Shown: positions 32,786-41,064 of the stretch, in pieces
Numbering within the stretch: the stretch's first letter is position 1
Layout of the letters: every line of letters starts with the position of its first letter
Assembly (NCBI GenBank): GCA_946481265.1
Contig: CAMLNE010000002.1
Coordinates: 1 to 41,119, forward strand
Direction of reading: 5' to 3'
DNA length: 41,119 nt
Origin: an uncultured Panacagrimonas sp.
GTDB lineage: Bacteria > Pseudomonadota > Gammaproteobacteria > Nevskiales > Nevskiaceae
Position numbers and translations under genes: made by a program
The notes under the pieces: generated by a model
Databases searched by the model: none
Seen by the model: the letters and a program-made list of their open reading frames with translations, nothing else
What the model was told of the DNA's origin: nothing

Positions 32786-34618
32786 ATGGGATCGCACACC
32801 GGCAGGACCGTGAAGGCAGAGTCGGGCTGGAAGCCGAACGGCGCGGCGGTCGACCCGCAGCGATACCCCGAGATCGCGGATCTCATGGCGCGGCTGCACT
32901 TCGCTCCCGCCGACGGCCGCATCTGGCTCGACGACCAGCGCATGCAGCTGATCCACACGTCCGCGATGGGCGTGATGCGCCGCGAACTGATCGAGGGGCT
33001 CGGCATTGAGCGGGCGCGCGGCCTGCTCACCCGCATGGGCTACAACTCCGGCGGTCACGACGCCGAGCTGGCGCGCCGCCTGCGTCCACACGCGCGGCTG
33101 AACGACACCTTCGCGGTGGGGCCGCAGCTCCACGCCCTGGAGGGGATTGTCCGCGTCGATCCCCCGGTCCGGCTGGAGATCGACGTGGAGCGCGGCCACT
33201 ACCTGGGCGAGTTCATCTGGCGCGACTCCTCCGAGGACGAAGAGCACATCCGCGCCTACGGCATCGGTGCCGAGCCCGTGTGCTGGATGCAGATCGGCTA
33301 CGCCTGCGGCTACACCAGCGTGTTCATGGGCAGGCCGATCCTCTTCCGCGAGGTGGAATGCCGCGCGACCGGCCATCCGCACTGCCGGATCATCGGCAAG
33401 CCCGCGGACGAGTGGCAGGACGCCGAGGACGACATCCGCTTCCTGCGCGCTGAGCCCTTCAGCCGCGGCCTGAGCGCGACCACGCGCAAGCCGGCGGAGA
33501 AATCGGCGCAGGAGCACCTGGCCTCGATGTTCGAGGACGGCGCGATCGTCGGCGTCTCGACCGGCTTCAATGCGGTCTGCCACATGGTGCGGCGCGTGGC
33601 CGATACCAGCGCCACCGTCCTGTTCCTGGGCGAGAGCGGCGTGGGCAAGGAAGTGTTCGCGCGCACCCTGCACCGCAACAGTCCGCGCGCCGACCAGCCG
33701 TTCGTGGCGATCAACTGCGCCGCGATCCCGGAAAACCTCGTCGAGTCCGAACTCTTCGGCGTCGAGAAGGGCGCGTTCACCGGTGCGACCGCGTCTCGCG
33801 AGGGGCGCTTCGAACGCGCCGACGGTGGCACCCTGTTCCTCGACGAGATCGGCATCCTCGGCCTGGCGGCGCAGGGCAAGCTGCTGCGTGCGATCCAGGA
33901 AGGCGAGATCGAACGGGTCGGCGACTCGCGGGTGCGGCGCGTCGACGTGCGCCTGGTCGCCGCGACCAACCTCGACCTGCGCGAGGAAGTGAAGGCCGGG
34001 CGCTTCCGCGAGGATCTCTATTTCCGCCTCAATGTCGTGCCGGTGAAAGTCCCGCCGCTTCGCGAGCGCCGCGACGACATCCCGATCCTGATGAACCACT
34101 TCCTGGGCAAGTACCGGCATCGCCACAAGCGTGAGGTCACCGGCTTCACCGCCCGCGCCATCGACGCCCTGCTCAACTACGAGCTGCCCGGCAACATCCG
34201 CGAACTGGAGAACATGATCGAGCGCGGCGTCATCCTGGCGCCCGGCGGCGGCGCCATCGACGTCAGCCACCTCTTCATCGGCGGCGAGAACCTGCACCGT
34301 GCCTCGTTCGGGCTCAGCGGGGACGGTCGCGTGGGCCTGTGCGAACGCCTGGAAGCCGGCGGCGAGCGGGCGTCGGCGGGCGATCCCCAGGACGTCATCC
34401 GTTCGATCACCGCGCGCTGCGAGCAACTGCTGTCGGACGACGCGAGCGGCGACGTATCCCTCGACGAGATCGAGACCTCGCTCGAGACCGCCCTGCTGCA
34501 GAACGCCATCAGGCGCGCCAAGGGCAACCTGTCCGCGGCCGCCCGCTCGCTCGGACTCACGCGCTCGCGGCTGGTCTACCGGCTGAACAACCGGGGCATG
34601 GGCCCGCCGGCCGGGTAG
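32786..34618 (+). CDS. dmpR: Sigma-54-dependent phenol-sensing activator, DmpR/MopR-like
   Basis: The 610-residue protein has the full DmpR layout: XylR_N sensor (about 30-135), V4R zinc region (about 160-225), AAA+ domain (about 255-485; Walker A GESGVGKE 282-289, sigma-54-contact GAFTGA 329-334, Walker B GGTLFLDE 347-354) and a Fis-type helix-turn-helix (about 565-602). C166, E189, C192 and C200 have the spacing of the structural zinc ligands known in MopR, and H116 and W145 lie where its phenol-contacting His and Trp are found. Phenol binding should release ATPase activity and open the sigma-54 promoter. I start at ATG 32786, behind AAGGAGAACC; the upstream open frame (to 32603) has no homology. 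It is divergent from dmpK. Confidence 0.92.
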   Translation: MGSHTGRTVKAESGWKPNGAAVDPQRYPEIADLMARLHFAPADGRIWLDDQRMQLIHTSAMGVMRRELIEGLGIERARGLLTRMGYNSGGHDAELARRLRPHARLNDTFAVGPQLHALEGIVRVDPPVRLEIDVERGHYLGEFIWRDSSEDEEHIRAYGIGAEPVCWMQIGYACGYTSVFMGRPILFREVECRATGHPHCRIIGKPADEWQDAEDDIRFLRAEPFSRGLSATTRKPAEKSAQEHLASMFEDGAIVGVSTGFNAVCHMVRRVADTSATVLFLGESGVGKEVFARTLHRNSPRADQPFVAINCAAIPENLVESELFGVEKGAFTGATASREGRFERADGGTLFLDEIGILGLAAQGKLLRAIQEGEIERVGDSRVRRVDVRLVAATNLDLREEVKAGRFREDLYFRLNVVPVKVPPLRERRDDIPILMNHFLGKYRHRHKREVTGFTARAIDALLNYELPGNIRELENMIERGVILAPGGGAIDVSHLFIGGENLHRASFGLSGDGRVGLCERLEAGGERASAGDPQDVIRSITARCEQLLSDDASGDVSLDEIETSLETALLQNAIRRAKGNLSAAARSLGLTRSRLVYRLNNRGMGPPAG

Positions 34619-34633
34619 CGACCGCGGCGCCGG

Positions 34634-35275
34634 TCATGTGCCGCCCGCCTCCGGGTCGCGCTTCCTGAGCCGGTACTCCATCTGCCCCCGGCGCAGCCCC
34701 AGCAGCCGGGCCGCCGCGGACAGGTTTCCCCCGGAGCGTTCCATCGCGCGCTGCACCAGCAGCGTCTCGATACGCTCGAACGAGGACAGCGACGCGATCA
34801 GTTCGTCGGCCAGGCGCCGCTGCTGCGCGTCGGGATCGGCCTGCGGGGTCGAGGCGCTGGGCACCAGCGCGCCCTTCGCGCCGAGGTTGAACGAGGCCGG
34901 GTTGAGCGTCTCGCCGCCGGCGAACAGGTGCTCCACGTCGATCGCGCCTTCCGGCTCGGCCAGGATCACCGCGCGCTGGATCATGTTCTCCAGCTCGCGC
35001 ACATTGCCCGGCCAGTCGTAGTCCCACAGTGCGTCGAACGCGCGCGGGGTGAGCCCGCCGACCTTCTTCCCGAAGCGGGCCGAATAGCGTTCGAGGAACA
35101 GCGAGACCAGCAGCGGAATGTCCTCGCGCCGCTCGCGCAGCGCAGGAATCCGGATGGGAAAGACATTCAGGCGATAGAACAGGTCGGCGCGGAAGCGCCC
35201 CGCCTCCATCTCGCTGCGCAGGTCGCGGTTGGCGGCGGCGACCAGGCGGTTCGCCAACGCCAGCTCCTGGTCCAT
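34634..35275 (-). pseudogene. Truncated sigma-54 activator (C-terminal AAA+ part and DNA-binding domain)
   Basis: This 214-codon frame starts, after about nine unmatched codons, at the sensor-I region RLVAAANRDL of a DmpR/XylR-family activator and runs on through LNVFPIRIPALRERREDIP, WPGNVRELENMIQRAVILA and a Fis-type helix-turn-helix ([20 protein letters not shown]). The sensor domains, Walker A and GAFTGA are missing, and nothing between 35275 and the next gene restores them. The retained part is clearly related to the activator it faces, with the stops 15 bases apart. It may be a dead paralogue, or if expressed, a DNA-binding fragment that competes for the activator sites. The break lies near 35248. 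Confidence 0.75.
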
Positions 35276-35419
35276 GGGCGACAACGTCCCGGGCAAGCCG
35301 CGCGTGGTGCTGCCTTATCTCGGCGGCGTCCGCGCATACCGCAGGGCCTGCGACGCCCCAGACGCAGAACGGCTATCCCAGCTTCGCCATCGCCCGAGGA
35401 GAAATGCGGCCGACCGGCC

Positions 35420-36481
35420 TCAGGGCCGGAGCAGCATCTTCAGGGCGCCGTCGGCCTTGTTGTGGAAGGTGGAGAAGGCTTCGTCGATCTTCGTCAACGG
35501 GAACGTGTGCGTGAAGTATTCGCCGGGCTGCACGACGCCTCGCTCCAGCAATCGCAGGCTTTCCCACATCGCCGGTGTCACATTCGCGAATCCGTTCATG
35601 TGCAGCGAGATGTTGCGCAGGAACACGTCGGCCAGGTTCAGGTTGAAGGTCGGCTCGCAATAGACCCCGATGGCGGCCACGGTCCCACCGGGCCGGACCA
35701 GGTCGAGCGCCATCTGCAGGCTCTCGCCGAGGCCGACGACCTCGATGACCTTGTCGAAGCCGCGACCGCCGGTTGCCGCCAGGGCCTGTTCCTTCCATCC
35801 ATCCGCGCTCACGTTCAGTGCGGTCGCGCCCTTGCGGCGCGCGATGTCCAGCCGGTACTCCAGCTTGTCCAGCGCGACCACCACGGCCGGCCCGCGGAGC
35901 AGGGCAATGTCCAGCGACATCAGTCCGGTCGGACCACAGCCGATCACGGCGACCCGCTCTCCGACGCCGATATCGGCGAGGCGGTTGGCGATCACGGCGG
36001 ACGGAAGGTTGCAGGACAGCGTCACCGCCTCCTGGTCTCCGACCGACGCGGGAATCTTCATCGCATGCCCGTCGGCATGGGGAATCACCAGGGCTTCGGC
36101 GTGCGTTCCGTTGAGGTTCCCGAACGGAACACCGAATCCGTAGACCGCCTTGTTCGTCGTTTCGCAGTGCGCCGTCTGGCCTACCTCGCACATGTAGCAA
36201 TGTCCGCACGAGACCGAGTACCCCATGCTGATGCGGTCCTTCGGCCGGAAGCGGCCGACCGACCGGCCCACGTCGATCACCTCCCCGATCAGCTCGTGTC
36301 CGGTCTGCGACCGGCCTCTGTCCATGATCGGATCCAGCGCGCCACGGTACAGGTGCAGGTCCGATCCGCAGATCGATGTCGCCGTGACCTTCACCAGCAT
36401 CTCATGGTCCTGCCGGATCACGGGATCCGCGATCTCCGAGCAACGGATGTCCCCGGGGGCGAAATAGACGGCGGCCTTCAT
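35420..36481 (-). CDS. Zinc-dependent medium-chain alcohol dehydrogenase
   Basis: A 353-residue MDR dehydrogenase. The catalytic zinc ligands are in CGSDLHLYRG and GHELIGEV; the structural zinc is held by the four cysteines in CGHCYMCEVGQTAHC; the NAD(P) motif is VAVIGCGPTGLMS. Substrate is not evident. The ATG at 36481 has AAAGGAGAAG upstream, and the extra codons to 36511 are not needed. It lies head-to-head with the crotonase gene across a 323-base gap, and its stop is near the truncated regulator, which may have been cut when this gene arrived (inference). It could oxidise an alcohol from the neighbouring acyl-CoA cluster. Confidence 0.88.
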   Translation of the reverse strand: MKAAVYFAPGDIRCSEIADPVIRQDHEMLVKVTATSICGSDLHLYRGALDPIMDRGRSQTGHELIGEVIDVGRSVGRFRPKDRISMGYSVSCGHCYMCEVGQTAHCETTNKAVYGFGVPFGNLNGTHAEALVIPHADGHAMKIPASVGDQEAVTLSCNLPSAVIANRLADIGVGERVAVIGCGPTGLMSLDIALLRGPAVVVALDKLEYRLDIARRKGATALNVSADGWKEQALAATGGRGFDKVIEVVGLGESLQMALDLVRPGGTVAAIGVYCEPTFNLNLADVFLRNISLHMNGFANVTPAMWESLRLLERGVVQPGEYFTHTFPLTKIDEAFSTFHNKADGALKMLLRP

Positions 36482-36804
36482 GCACTTCTCCTTTGATCCG
36501 AACGTGCGCACTCATTTTCCGACTCCCGATGGAAGCGACCGAGTGCATGTGCATGGATAGTAGCGCCCGGCGTGCGCGGGAACGCGGGATGCCGGATCGT
36601 TGCCGGTGCAGGACCGCCCCGATGCGGCGCGAAACGTCGCGCGCAGCGATGGCCGGCGGTTCGCGACCCGTGGCCCTCTTCCGCAGCGGTGCGCGAACGG
36701 CGGGCCGCCATCGGCGAGCGACCCGCGGCACGGCGCCCGATTAAAGTAGCGCCCTCGTTCCCGGCCGGCGCCCCGCACCGGACCCAAACCCGAAGGAGCC
36801 TTCG
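36482..36804. other. Divergent intergenic region, no gene seen
   Basis: Between the leftward dehydrogenase and the rightward crotonase gene. Open frames are low-quality shadows. Promoters for both genes should lie here; only the crotonase ribosome site (GAAGGAG, just before 36805) is plain. The stretch has no obvious operator palindrome. Confidence 0.5.
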
Positions 36805-37656
36805 ATGTCGGATTCGCCGAGCTACATCCTGTATGACACCCCGGCCGAGCACATCGCCCGGATCACGCTGAACCGGCCGGCGCAGGCCAACTCGCAGGAC
36901 ACGCACTTCCTCTACCAGCTCAACGAGGCCTTCGATCGTGCGGCGCACGACGATGCGGTGCGCGTGATCATCCTGGCGGCCAATGGCAAGCACTTCTCCG
37001 CAGGCCACGACCTGCTGGAGCAGGACTACGCCGAGCACATGGGCGAGCACCGCACGGTGCTGCCCCTGTGCGGCTTCCACTGCGCCGGCGCCGAGGCGCA
37101 GATGGCGCGCGAGGAGGAGATCTACATCGGGTTCTGCGAGCGCTGGCGCAACATCCCCAAGCCGACCATCGCCGCCGTCCAGGGCAAGTGCATCGCCGGC
37201 GGGCTGATGCTGATCTGGCCCTGCGACATCATCATCGCCAGCGAGGACGCGCTGTTCAGCGATCCCACCGTCACCCTGGGCGTGTGCGGCCACGAGTACT
37301 TCACGCACGTCTGGGAGATCGGTGCGCGCAAGGCCAAGGAGATCCTGTTCACCAGCGACGAGTTCACCGCCGAGCAGGCCGAGCGCTGGGGCATGGTCAA
37401 CAAGGTGGTGCCACGCGAGGCGCTGGAATCCACCGCACTGGACATGGCCGTGCGCATCGCGCGCAAGCCGCCCTTCGCGCTCAAGCTCACCAAGAAGGCC
37501 ATCAACGGATCGACCGATGCGCAGGGCCGCGAGATGGCGATGAAGAACGCCTTCCACCTGCACCAGCTCGCCCACACGCACAACCTCAAGCTGTACGACC
37601 AGATCATCGATCCCAACGGCCTGCCGCCGGCGGTGCGGAAGAACCTCGGGCGCTGA
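36805..37656 (+). CDS. Crotonase-family protein lacking both hydratase glutamates
   Basis: The 283-residue protein has the crotonase fold: the oxyanion region HFSAGHDL (near 67), an insertion with GFHCAGAEAQMA, then AAVQGKCIAGGLMLIWPCDIIIASEDALF and SDPTVTLGV. In enoyl-CoA hydratase the first catalytic Glu follows GGGC and the second follows the proline of QPE; here those positions are Met (AGGLM) and Thr (DPT). Ordinary hydration is therefore unlikely. Isomerase, hydrolase or decarboxylase-type chemistry on an acyl-CoA are possibilities. The ATG follows GAAGGAG. It lies convergent to the cupin gene with a strong hairpin between them. Confidence 0.87.
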   Translation: MSDSPSYILYDTPAEHIARITLNRPAQANSQDTHFLYQLNEAFDRAAHDDAVRVIILAANGKHFSAGHDLLEQDYAEHMGEHRTVLPLCGFHCAGAEAQMAREEEIYIGFCERWRNIPKPTIAAVQGKCIAGGLMLIWPCDIIIASEDALFSDPTVTLGVCGHEYFTHVWEIGARKAKEILFTSDEFTAEQAERWGMVNKVVPREALESTALDMAVRIARKPPFALKLTKKAINGSTDAQGREMAMKNAFHLHQLAHTHNLKLYDQIIDPNGLPPAVRKNLGR

Positions 37657-37675
37657 GACCGCGCCCGCCCCTGAA

Positions 37676-37715
37676 GCCCCGGACGCCGGCCTTCGCGAGG
37701 CCAAGGCGCCGGGGC
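37676..37715. terminator. Long hairpin between convergent crotonase and cupin genes
   Basis: GCCCCGG, CGCC and GGCCT pair with AGGCC, GGCG and CCGGGGC around a TCGCG loop, with a single A and an AA bulge. It lies 20 bases past the crotonase stop and 55 bases from the cupin stop. No T-run is present on either side, so a bidirectional, weak-U terminator is the best reading. Confidence 0.55.
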
Positions 37716-37769
37716 GGCCTCACCGCGACCGCGAAACGGTCGGCGACCGCGTCCGGGCCCTGCGCCCGG

Positions 37770-38162
37770 TCAGGTGACCGCCCATCGCTCCACGTCGAAG
37801 GCGTCGTCGACCTTGAGGAACATCAGCAGCGAGCGGCCCGAGACCGCCCGTGTCCGGTGGCCCCTACCGGTCCGGTCGTCGGCCATGAACATGTCGCCTT
37901 GCGAGAAGCGCCGGACCGCACCATCGGTGGTCTCGACGTCCAGCGCTCCGCTCATCACGATGACGAACTGCCGGCTCGGTGCGATATGCCAGTCCTGGTC
38001 CAGGCCTTCCGGCAGCTCCGCAATCACGCCACCGCAGGCGATGAGTTCGCTCAGGGCGTAGACGTTGCCGAATTCGTCCATGTGCGAGATGGGCAGGGGA
38101 ATATCCAGTTCGACGAAGTCCGAGCCTCCGTCGGGCGTTGCGATGAACCGTGTGATCCTCAT
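37770..38162 (-). CDS. Small cupin-domain protein
   Basis: A 130-residue single-domain cupin. The region HIAPSRQFVIVMSGALDVETTDG is the first cupin motif, and RRFSQGDMFMADDRTGRGHRTRAV is the second, with histidines that could bind a metal. No specific reaction can be assigned; small cupins act as isomerases, dioxygenases or sensors. The ATG at 38162 follows AAAGGAG. It is flanked by terminator-like hairpins and appears to be transcribed alone. Confidence 0.8.
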   Translation of the reverse strand: MRITRFIATPDGGSDFVELDIPLPISHMDEFGNVYALSELIACGGVIAELPEGLDQDWHIAPSRQFVIVMSGALDVETTDGAVRRFSQGDMFMADDRTGRGHRTRAVSGRSLLMFLKVDDAFDVERWAVT

Positions 38163-38504
38163 CGGTGGACTCCTTTCCCGTCAGTGGTTGCCGGTGATGA
38201 CAGGTTTCGCGTCGCCGCTCATATCGTGTTCCCCGCTTCCACGCGGGTGGTCGGGTACCGAAGGGTAACCGGACACGGCGGCTGGTTCAGGAGCTGATCG
38301 CCGCTGCGGGGCTTCCGCCGGCCGAGCGCCGCTGCCGCGCCGTGCGAACGCATGCCCTGCTGCAGGCCGGGCAGGCTGGGCCCGCGGCGCACGGAAAGGC
38401 GCGAGGTCGATGCAGCCGATGCGGCAGGTCGTCGCGTCCCAGCGCATGCGCAGGCCAGGGGCTGGACGCCGCCGCCCTTCTCACCGGGACACGGGCTTTC
38501 GCCC
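38163..38504. other. Intergenic stretch without a recognisable gene
   Basis: About 340 bases between the cupin gene start and the hairpin that closes the next gene. A few short open frames show no homology. It should contain the cupin promoter, but I see no clear motif. A small GGGCtttcGCCC hairpin lies near its right end. Confidence 0.5.
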
Positions 38505-38537
38505 GAGCCTGCAGGCGCAAGGCCCGCCTGCAGGCTC
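38505..38537 (-). terminator. Perfect 13-base-stem hairpin after the DUF7064-like gene
   Basis: GAGCCTGCAGGCG (38505-38517) and CGCCTGCAGGCTC (38525-38537) pair perfectly with a 7-base loop. The hairpin starts seven bases past the stop codon of the leftward gene at 38544. The T-run is missing but the position and strength point to a terminator. Confidence 0.65.
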
Positions 38538-38543
38538 GCGGCT

Positions 38544-39512
38544 TCAGTACCGCGACCGGATCGCGTCGCGGTTGCGCGTCAGGTAGGCGCGGCTCAGGCC
38601 GAGTTGCTGCACACCGTAGCCGATCGTTCCACGGTGGTTCACCCGCATGAACGACTGCAGGTAGGTGTTCGAGGGATACGGCGCCCAGTAGTTGGAATTC
38701 AGCGCCGAGTAGGTCACCGCGAACGACTTTCCGCGCACGTCGGTGACTTCCAGCTCGCCGCCCATCGGCACCGCGCGGCGGTACTCCTGCGTGCCGCGCG
38801 AGGAGGCGATGCCATAGGTCTTGCCGTCCTCCATCACATAGCCGCTGACGTGCGGACCCATCGCATTGGTCCTGGCGATGTCGTGGCCGGTGAACAGGTG
38901 AATCGTCAGTGCCGAGCCGAAGCTCGCGTGCCACCAGATCACCGAGGAGTTGTCGCGCTCGACGCGCGGACCCCAGCTGCGGTCACCGGTGTCGACGCAG
39001 TCCACGGTGTAGCGCTTGCCGCGCGCCACCAGTTCGCCGGTCACGTGATAGGTCACGTCGTAGTGGCCGGACCAGGACGAATCCCAGGCCCCGACCTTGC
39101 GCCGGGCCGCCATCGGATCCATCTCGGGGTCGTTCAGGTCGTAGGGCTCGTGCAGCGCGACGAAGTCGAGCTCGAAGCGGGTGTCGTCGATCCCCTCGTA
39201 CTTCACGTGGTAACGGCGGGTCGGATCGGTCGCCTCGACGGTCAGCCCGTTGGGCAGCGAGAACGACATCAGCGACTTCGGACAGGGCAGGTGCTGCTGG
39301 TTGTCGACGTAGAGCTGCTCTTCCCAGAGATCGCTGATGCGGTCGTGCAGCGAGATGTCGGCCATGCACACGCCGAGCATCGGCCGCGCCAGCACGTAGA
39401 TGATGCCGTTGAGCGTGCTGCCCGGAACGTAGAACGGCAGGGCGATGGTCTCGACCCATTGCCAGTGCGAGTCCGGCTTGAAATGGAAATCGGCGTCCTG
39501 TGGCTTGATCAT
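38544..39512 (-). CDS. DUF7064/AttH-CrtC-like protein of unknown function
   Basis: The 322-residue protein shows no catalytic motif I can name. It is rich in Trp, Tyr and beta-strand-like alternation (HWQWVETIALPFYVP; GDRSWGPRVERDNSSVIWWHASFG; LNSNYWAPYPSNTY), which resembles the lipocalin-like proteins of the DUF7064 or AttH/CrtC type found in catabolic gene clusters. It has no signal peptide or membrane segment. It lies next to an acyl-CoA dehydrogenase gene on the same strand (117 bases apart, with a hairpin in between), so a role with a CoA-linked catabolic pathway is possible. GAGGAGAG precedes the ATG. Confidence 0.7.
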   Translation of the reverse strand: MIKPQDADFHFKPDSHWQWVETIALPFYVPGSTLNGIIYVLARPMLGVCMADISLHDRISDLWEEQLYVDNQQHLPCPKSLMSFSLPNGLTVEATDPTRRYHVKYEGIDDTRFELDFVALHEPYDLNDPEMDPMAARRKVGAWDSSWSGHYDVTYHVTGELVARGKRYTVDCVDTGDRSWGPRVERDNSSVIWWHASFGSALTIHLFTGHDIARTNAMGPHVSGYVMEDGKTYGIASSRGTQEYRRAVPMGGELEVTDVRGKSFAVTYSALNSNYWAPYPSNTYLQSFMRVNHRGTIGYGVQQLGLSRAYLTRNRDAIRSRY

Positions 39513-39595
39513 GCTGCTCTCTCCTCTCTTTATGTTTTCGTGGCGTCACGCAACCCCGATGAAGACGGGGACCCTCGGAACGACCGTACAACTGG

Positions 39596-39620
39596 CCGGC
39601 CCGGACTGCACCCGGGCCGG
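39596..39620 (-). terminator. Hairpin after the acyl-CoA dehydrogenase gene
   Basis: CCGGCCCGG (39596-39604) and CCGGGCCGG (39612-39620) pair over nine bases with a 7-base loop, nine bases after the leftward stop at 39630. No T-run follows. It may weaken rather than stop read-through into the DUF7064-like gene. Confidence 0.55.
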
Positions 39621-39629
39621 ACGTCTGGA

Positions 39630-40796
39630 TCAGTAGGACTTTGGCAGGTCCAGCACCTTCTCCGCGATGAAGTTCAGGATCATCTGCTCGGTGACAGGCG
39701 CGATGCGCGGCAGCATCGACTCGCGGAACAGGCGCTCCACCTGGAACTCGCGGGCATAGCCCATGCCGCCGTGCGTCAGCACCGCCTTGGTGGTTGCATC
39801 GAAGCTGGCGCGGCCCGACAGGAACTTCGCCGCGTTGGCTTCCGCGCCGCAGGGCAGGCCCTTGTCGTACAGGTAGGCTGCACGCATGCACATCCAGTAC
39901 GCCGCCTCCAGCCCGCACCAGGCTTCCGCGAGCGGATGCTGGATGCCCTGGTTCTTGCCAATGGGACGGCCGAAGACGACGCGGTCACGCGCGTACTTGG
40001 CGGCCCGGTTGAGCGCATCGCGGCCGATGCCGATCGCCTCGATGCCCACCAGCACGCGCTCGGGGTTGAGCGAGTCGAGCAGGTAGTAGAAGCCGCGGCC
40101 CTCGTCGCCGATGCGATCCTCCTCGGGCACGAAGTAGTCGTCGATGAAGGTGGCGTTGGAATCCACCGCGTTGCGGCCGAGCTTCTTGATGCGGCGCACC
40201 TCGATCTTGTTGCGGTCGAGGTCGGTGTAGAACAGCGACATGCCGTCGGTGGGCCGCTTGCACTCGCTCTTGGGCGTGGTGCGCGCCAGGATCACGATCT
40301 TGTGCGCCTCCTGGCCGGTGGACGTCCACATCTTGCGGCCGGTGATGCGGTAGCCGCCGTCCACCTTCTTCGCGAAGGTCTTGATGCTGGTGGTGTCCAG
40401 GCCCGCGTCCGGCTCGGTGACGCCGAAGCAGGCCTTTTCCTCGCCCTTGATCAGCGGCGTGAGCCAGCGCTTCTTCTGCTCGGGCGAGCCGTGCACGACG
40501 ATCGCGTGCGGCCCGAACAGGTTGATGTGGATGCTCGAGGCCGCGGCCTGACCACCGCCGCCGCTGGCCACCGTGTGCATCATGATCGCCGCCTCGGTGA
40601 CGCCCAGTCCCGCACCGCCGAGTTCCTCGGGCATGGTGATGCCGAGCCAGCCGGCATCCGCCATCGCGCGGTAGAACTCCTCGGGGAAGCGCGAGGTCTC
40701 GTCGCACTCGTGCCAGTAGTCGTCGGTGAACTGCTGCGTGATCTTGCGGACCGAGGTCTCGATCTCGCGCTGCGTTTCGTTAAGTTCGATTTCCAT
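39630..40796 (-). CDS. Acyl-CoA dehydrogenase
   Basis: A 388-residue flavoprotein of the acyl-CoA dehydrogenase family: helical N-terminal domain, a beta domain with FGVTEPDAGLDTTSIKT and GRKMWTSTG (near 130-165), and a C-terminal helical domain with RVVFGRPIGKNQGIQ and GGMGYAREFQVERLFRE. The glutamate in VTEQM near residue 369 sits where the catalytic base of many members lies. It would make an alpha,beta double bond in an acyl-CoA and pass electrons to ETF. Substrate unknown. The ATG at 40796 has no strong ribosome site. Upstream is repeat-rich DNA. Confidence 0.9.
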   Translation of the reverse strand: MEIELNETQREIETSVRKITQQFTDDYWHECDETSRFPEEFYRAMADAGWLGITMPEELGGAGLGVTEAAIMMHTVASGGGGQAAASSIHINLFGPHAIVVHGSPEQKKRWLTPLIKGEEKACFGVTEPDAGLDTTSIKTFAKKVDGGYRITGRKMWTSTGQEAHKIVILARTTPKSECKRPTDGMSLFYTDLDRNKIEVRRIKKLGRNAVDSNATFIDDYFVPEEDRIGDEGRGFYYLLDSLNPERVLVGIEAIGIGRDALNRAAKYARDRVVFGRPIGKNQGIQHPLAEAWCGLEAAYWMCMRAAYLYDKGLPCGAEANAAKFLSGRASFDATTKAVLTHGGMGYAREFQVERLFRESMLPRIAPVTEQMILNFIAEKVLDLPKSY

Positions 40797-40843
40797 GTCG
40801 TGCCTGGAATAGTTGAATTTTCATCGCAAAGGCGCAAAGAACA

Positions 40844-40885
40844 GCAAAGAGGATGACGCAAAGAGGATGACGCAAAGAGGATGAC
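40844..40885. repeat. Three tandem copies of a 14-base unit
   Basis: GCAAAGAGGATGAC occurs three times head-to-tail at 40844-40857, 40858-40871 and 40872-40885, with the start of a fourth (GCAAAG) following. It lies about 50-90 bases upstream of the acyl-CoA dehydrogenase start. Such short exact arrays often vary in copy number. Confidence 0.85.
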
Positions 40886-40934
40886 GCAAAGCCTGGAATT
40901 ACGCGCCGGGCCGGATCACCGCCCGCCGACCTAA
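40880..40934. repeat. 55-base direct repeat, copy 1
   Basis: The 55 bases from GATGACGCAAAGCCTGGAAT to GCCCGCCGACCTAA recur exactly at 41065-41119. The base before each copy differs (G and A). Copies are 185 bases apart start-to-start. Confidence 0.9.
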
Positions 40935-41064
40935 TCTTTTCTTTGCGTCCTTTCTTTTCCCTTTGCGCCTTTGCGGTTGAATTGCCCGGGAACCGCGACT
41001 ACACCGGCTCCCACGTGAACATGTAGCTGGATTTTCACCGCGAAGGCGCAAAGATCAGCAAGAA

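Larger units (their letters stand above)
40825..40975. repeat. Inverted copies of the CGCAAAGGCGCAAAG element
   Basis: CGCAAAGGCGCAAAG (40825-40839) and its exact reverse complement CTTTGCGCCTTTGCG (40961-40975) flank about 120 bases. A near copy (CGCGAAGGCGCAAAG) lies at 41039-41053. The element is a short dispersed intergenic repeat type I have seen in proteobacterial genomes. No protein is encoded here. Confidence 0.8.
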
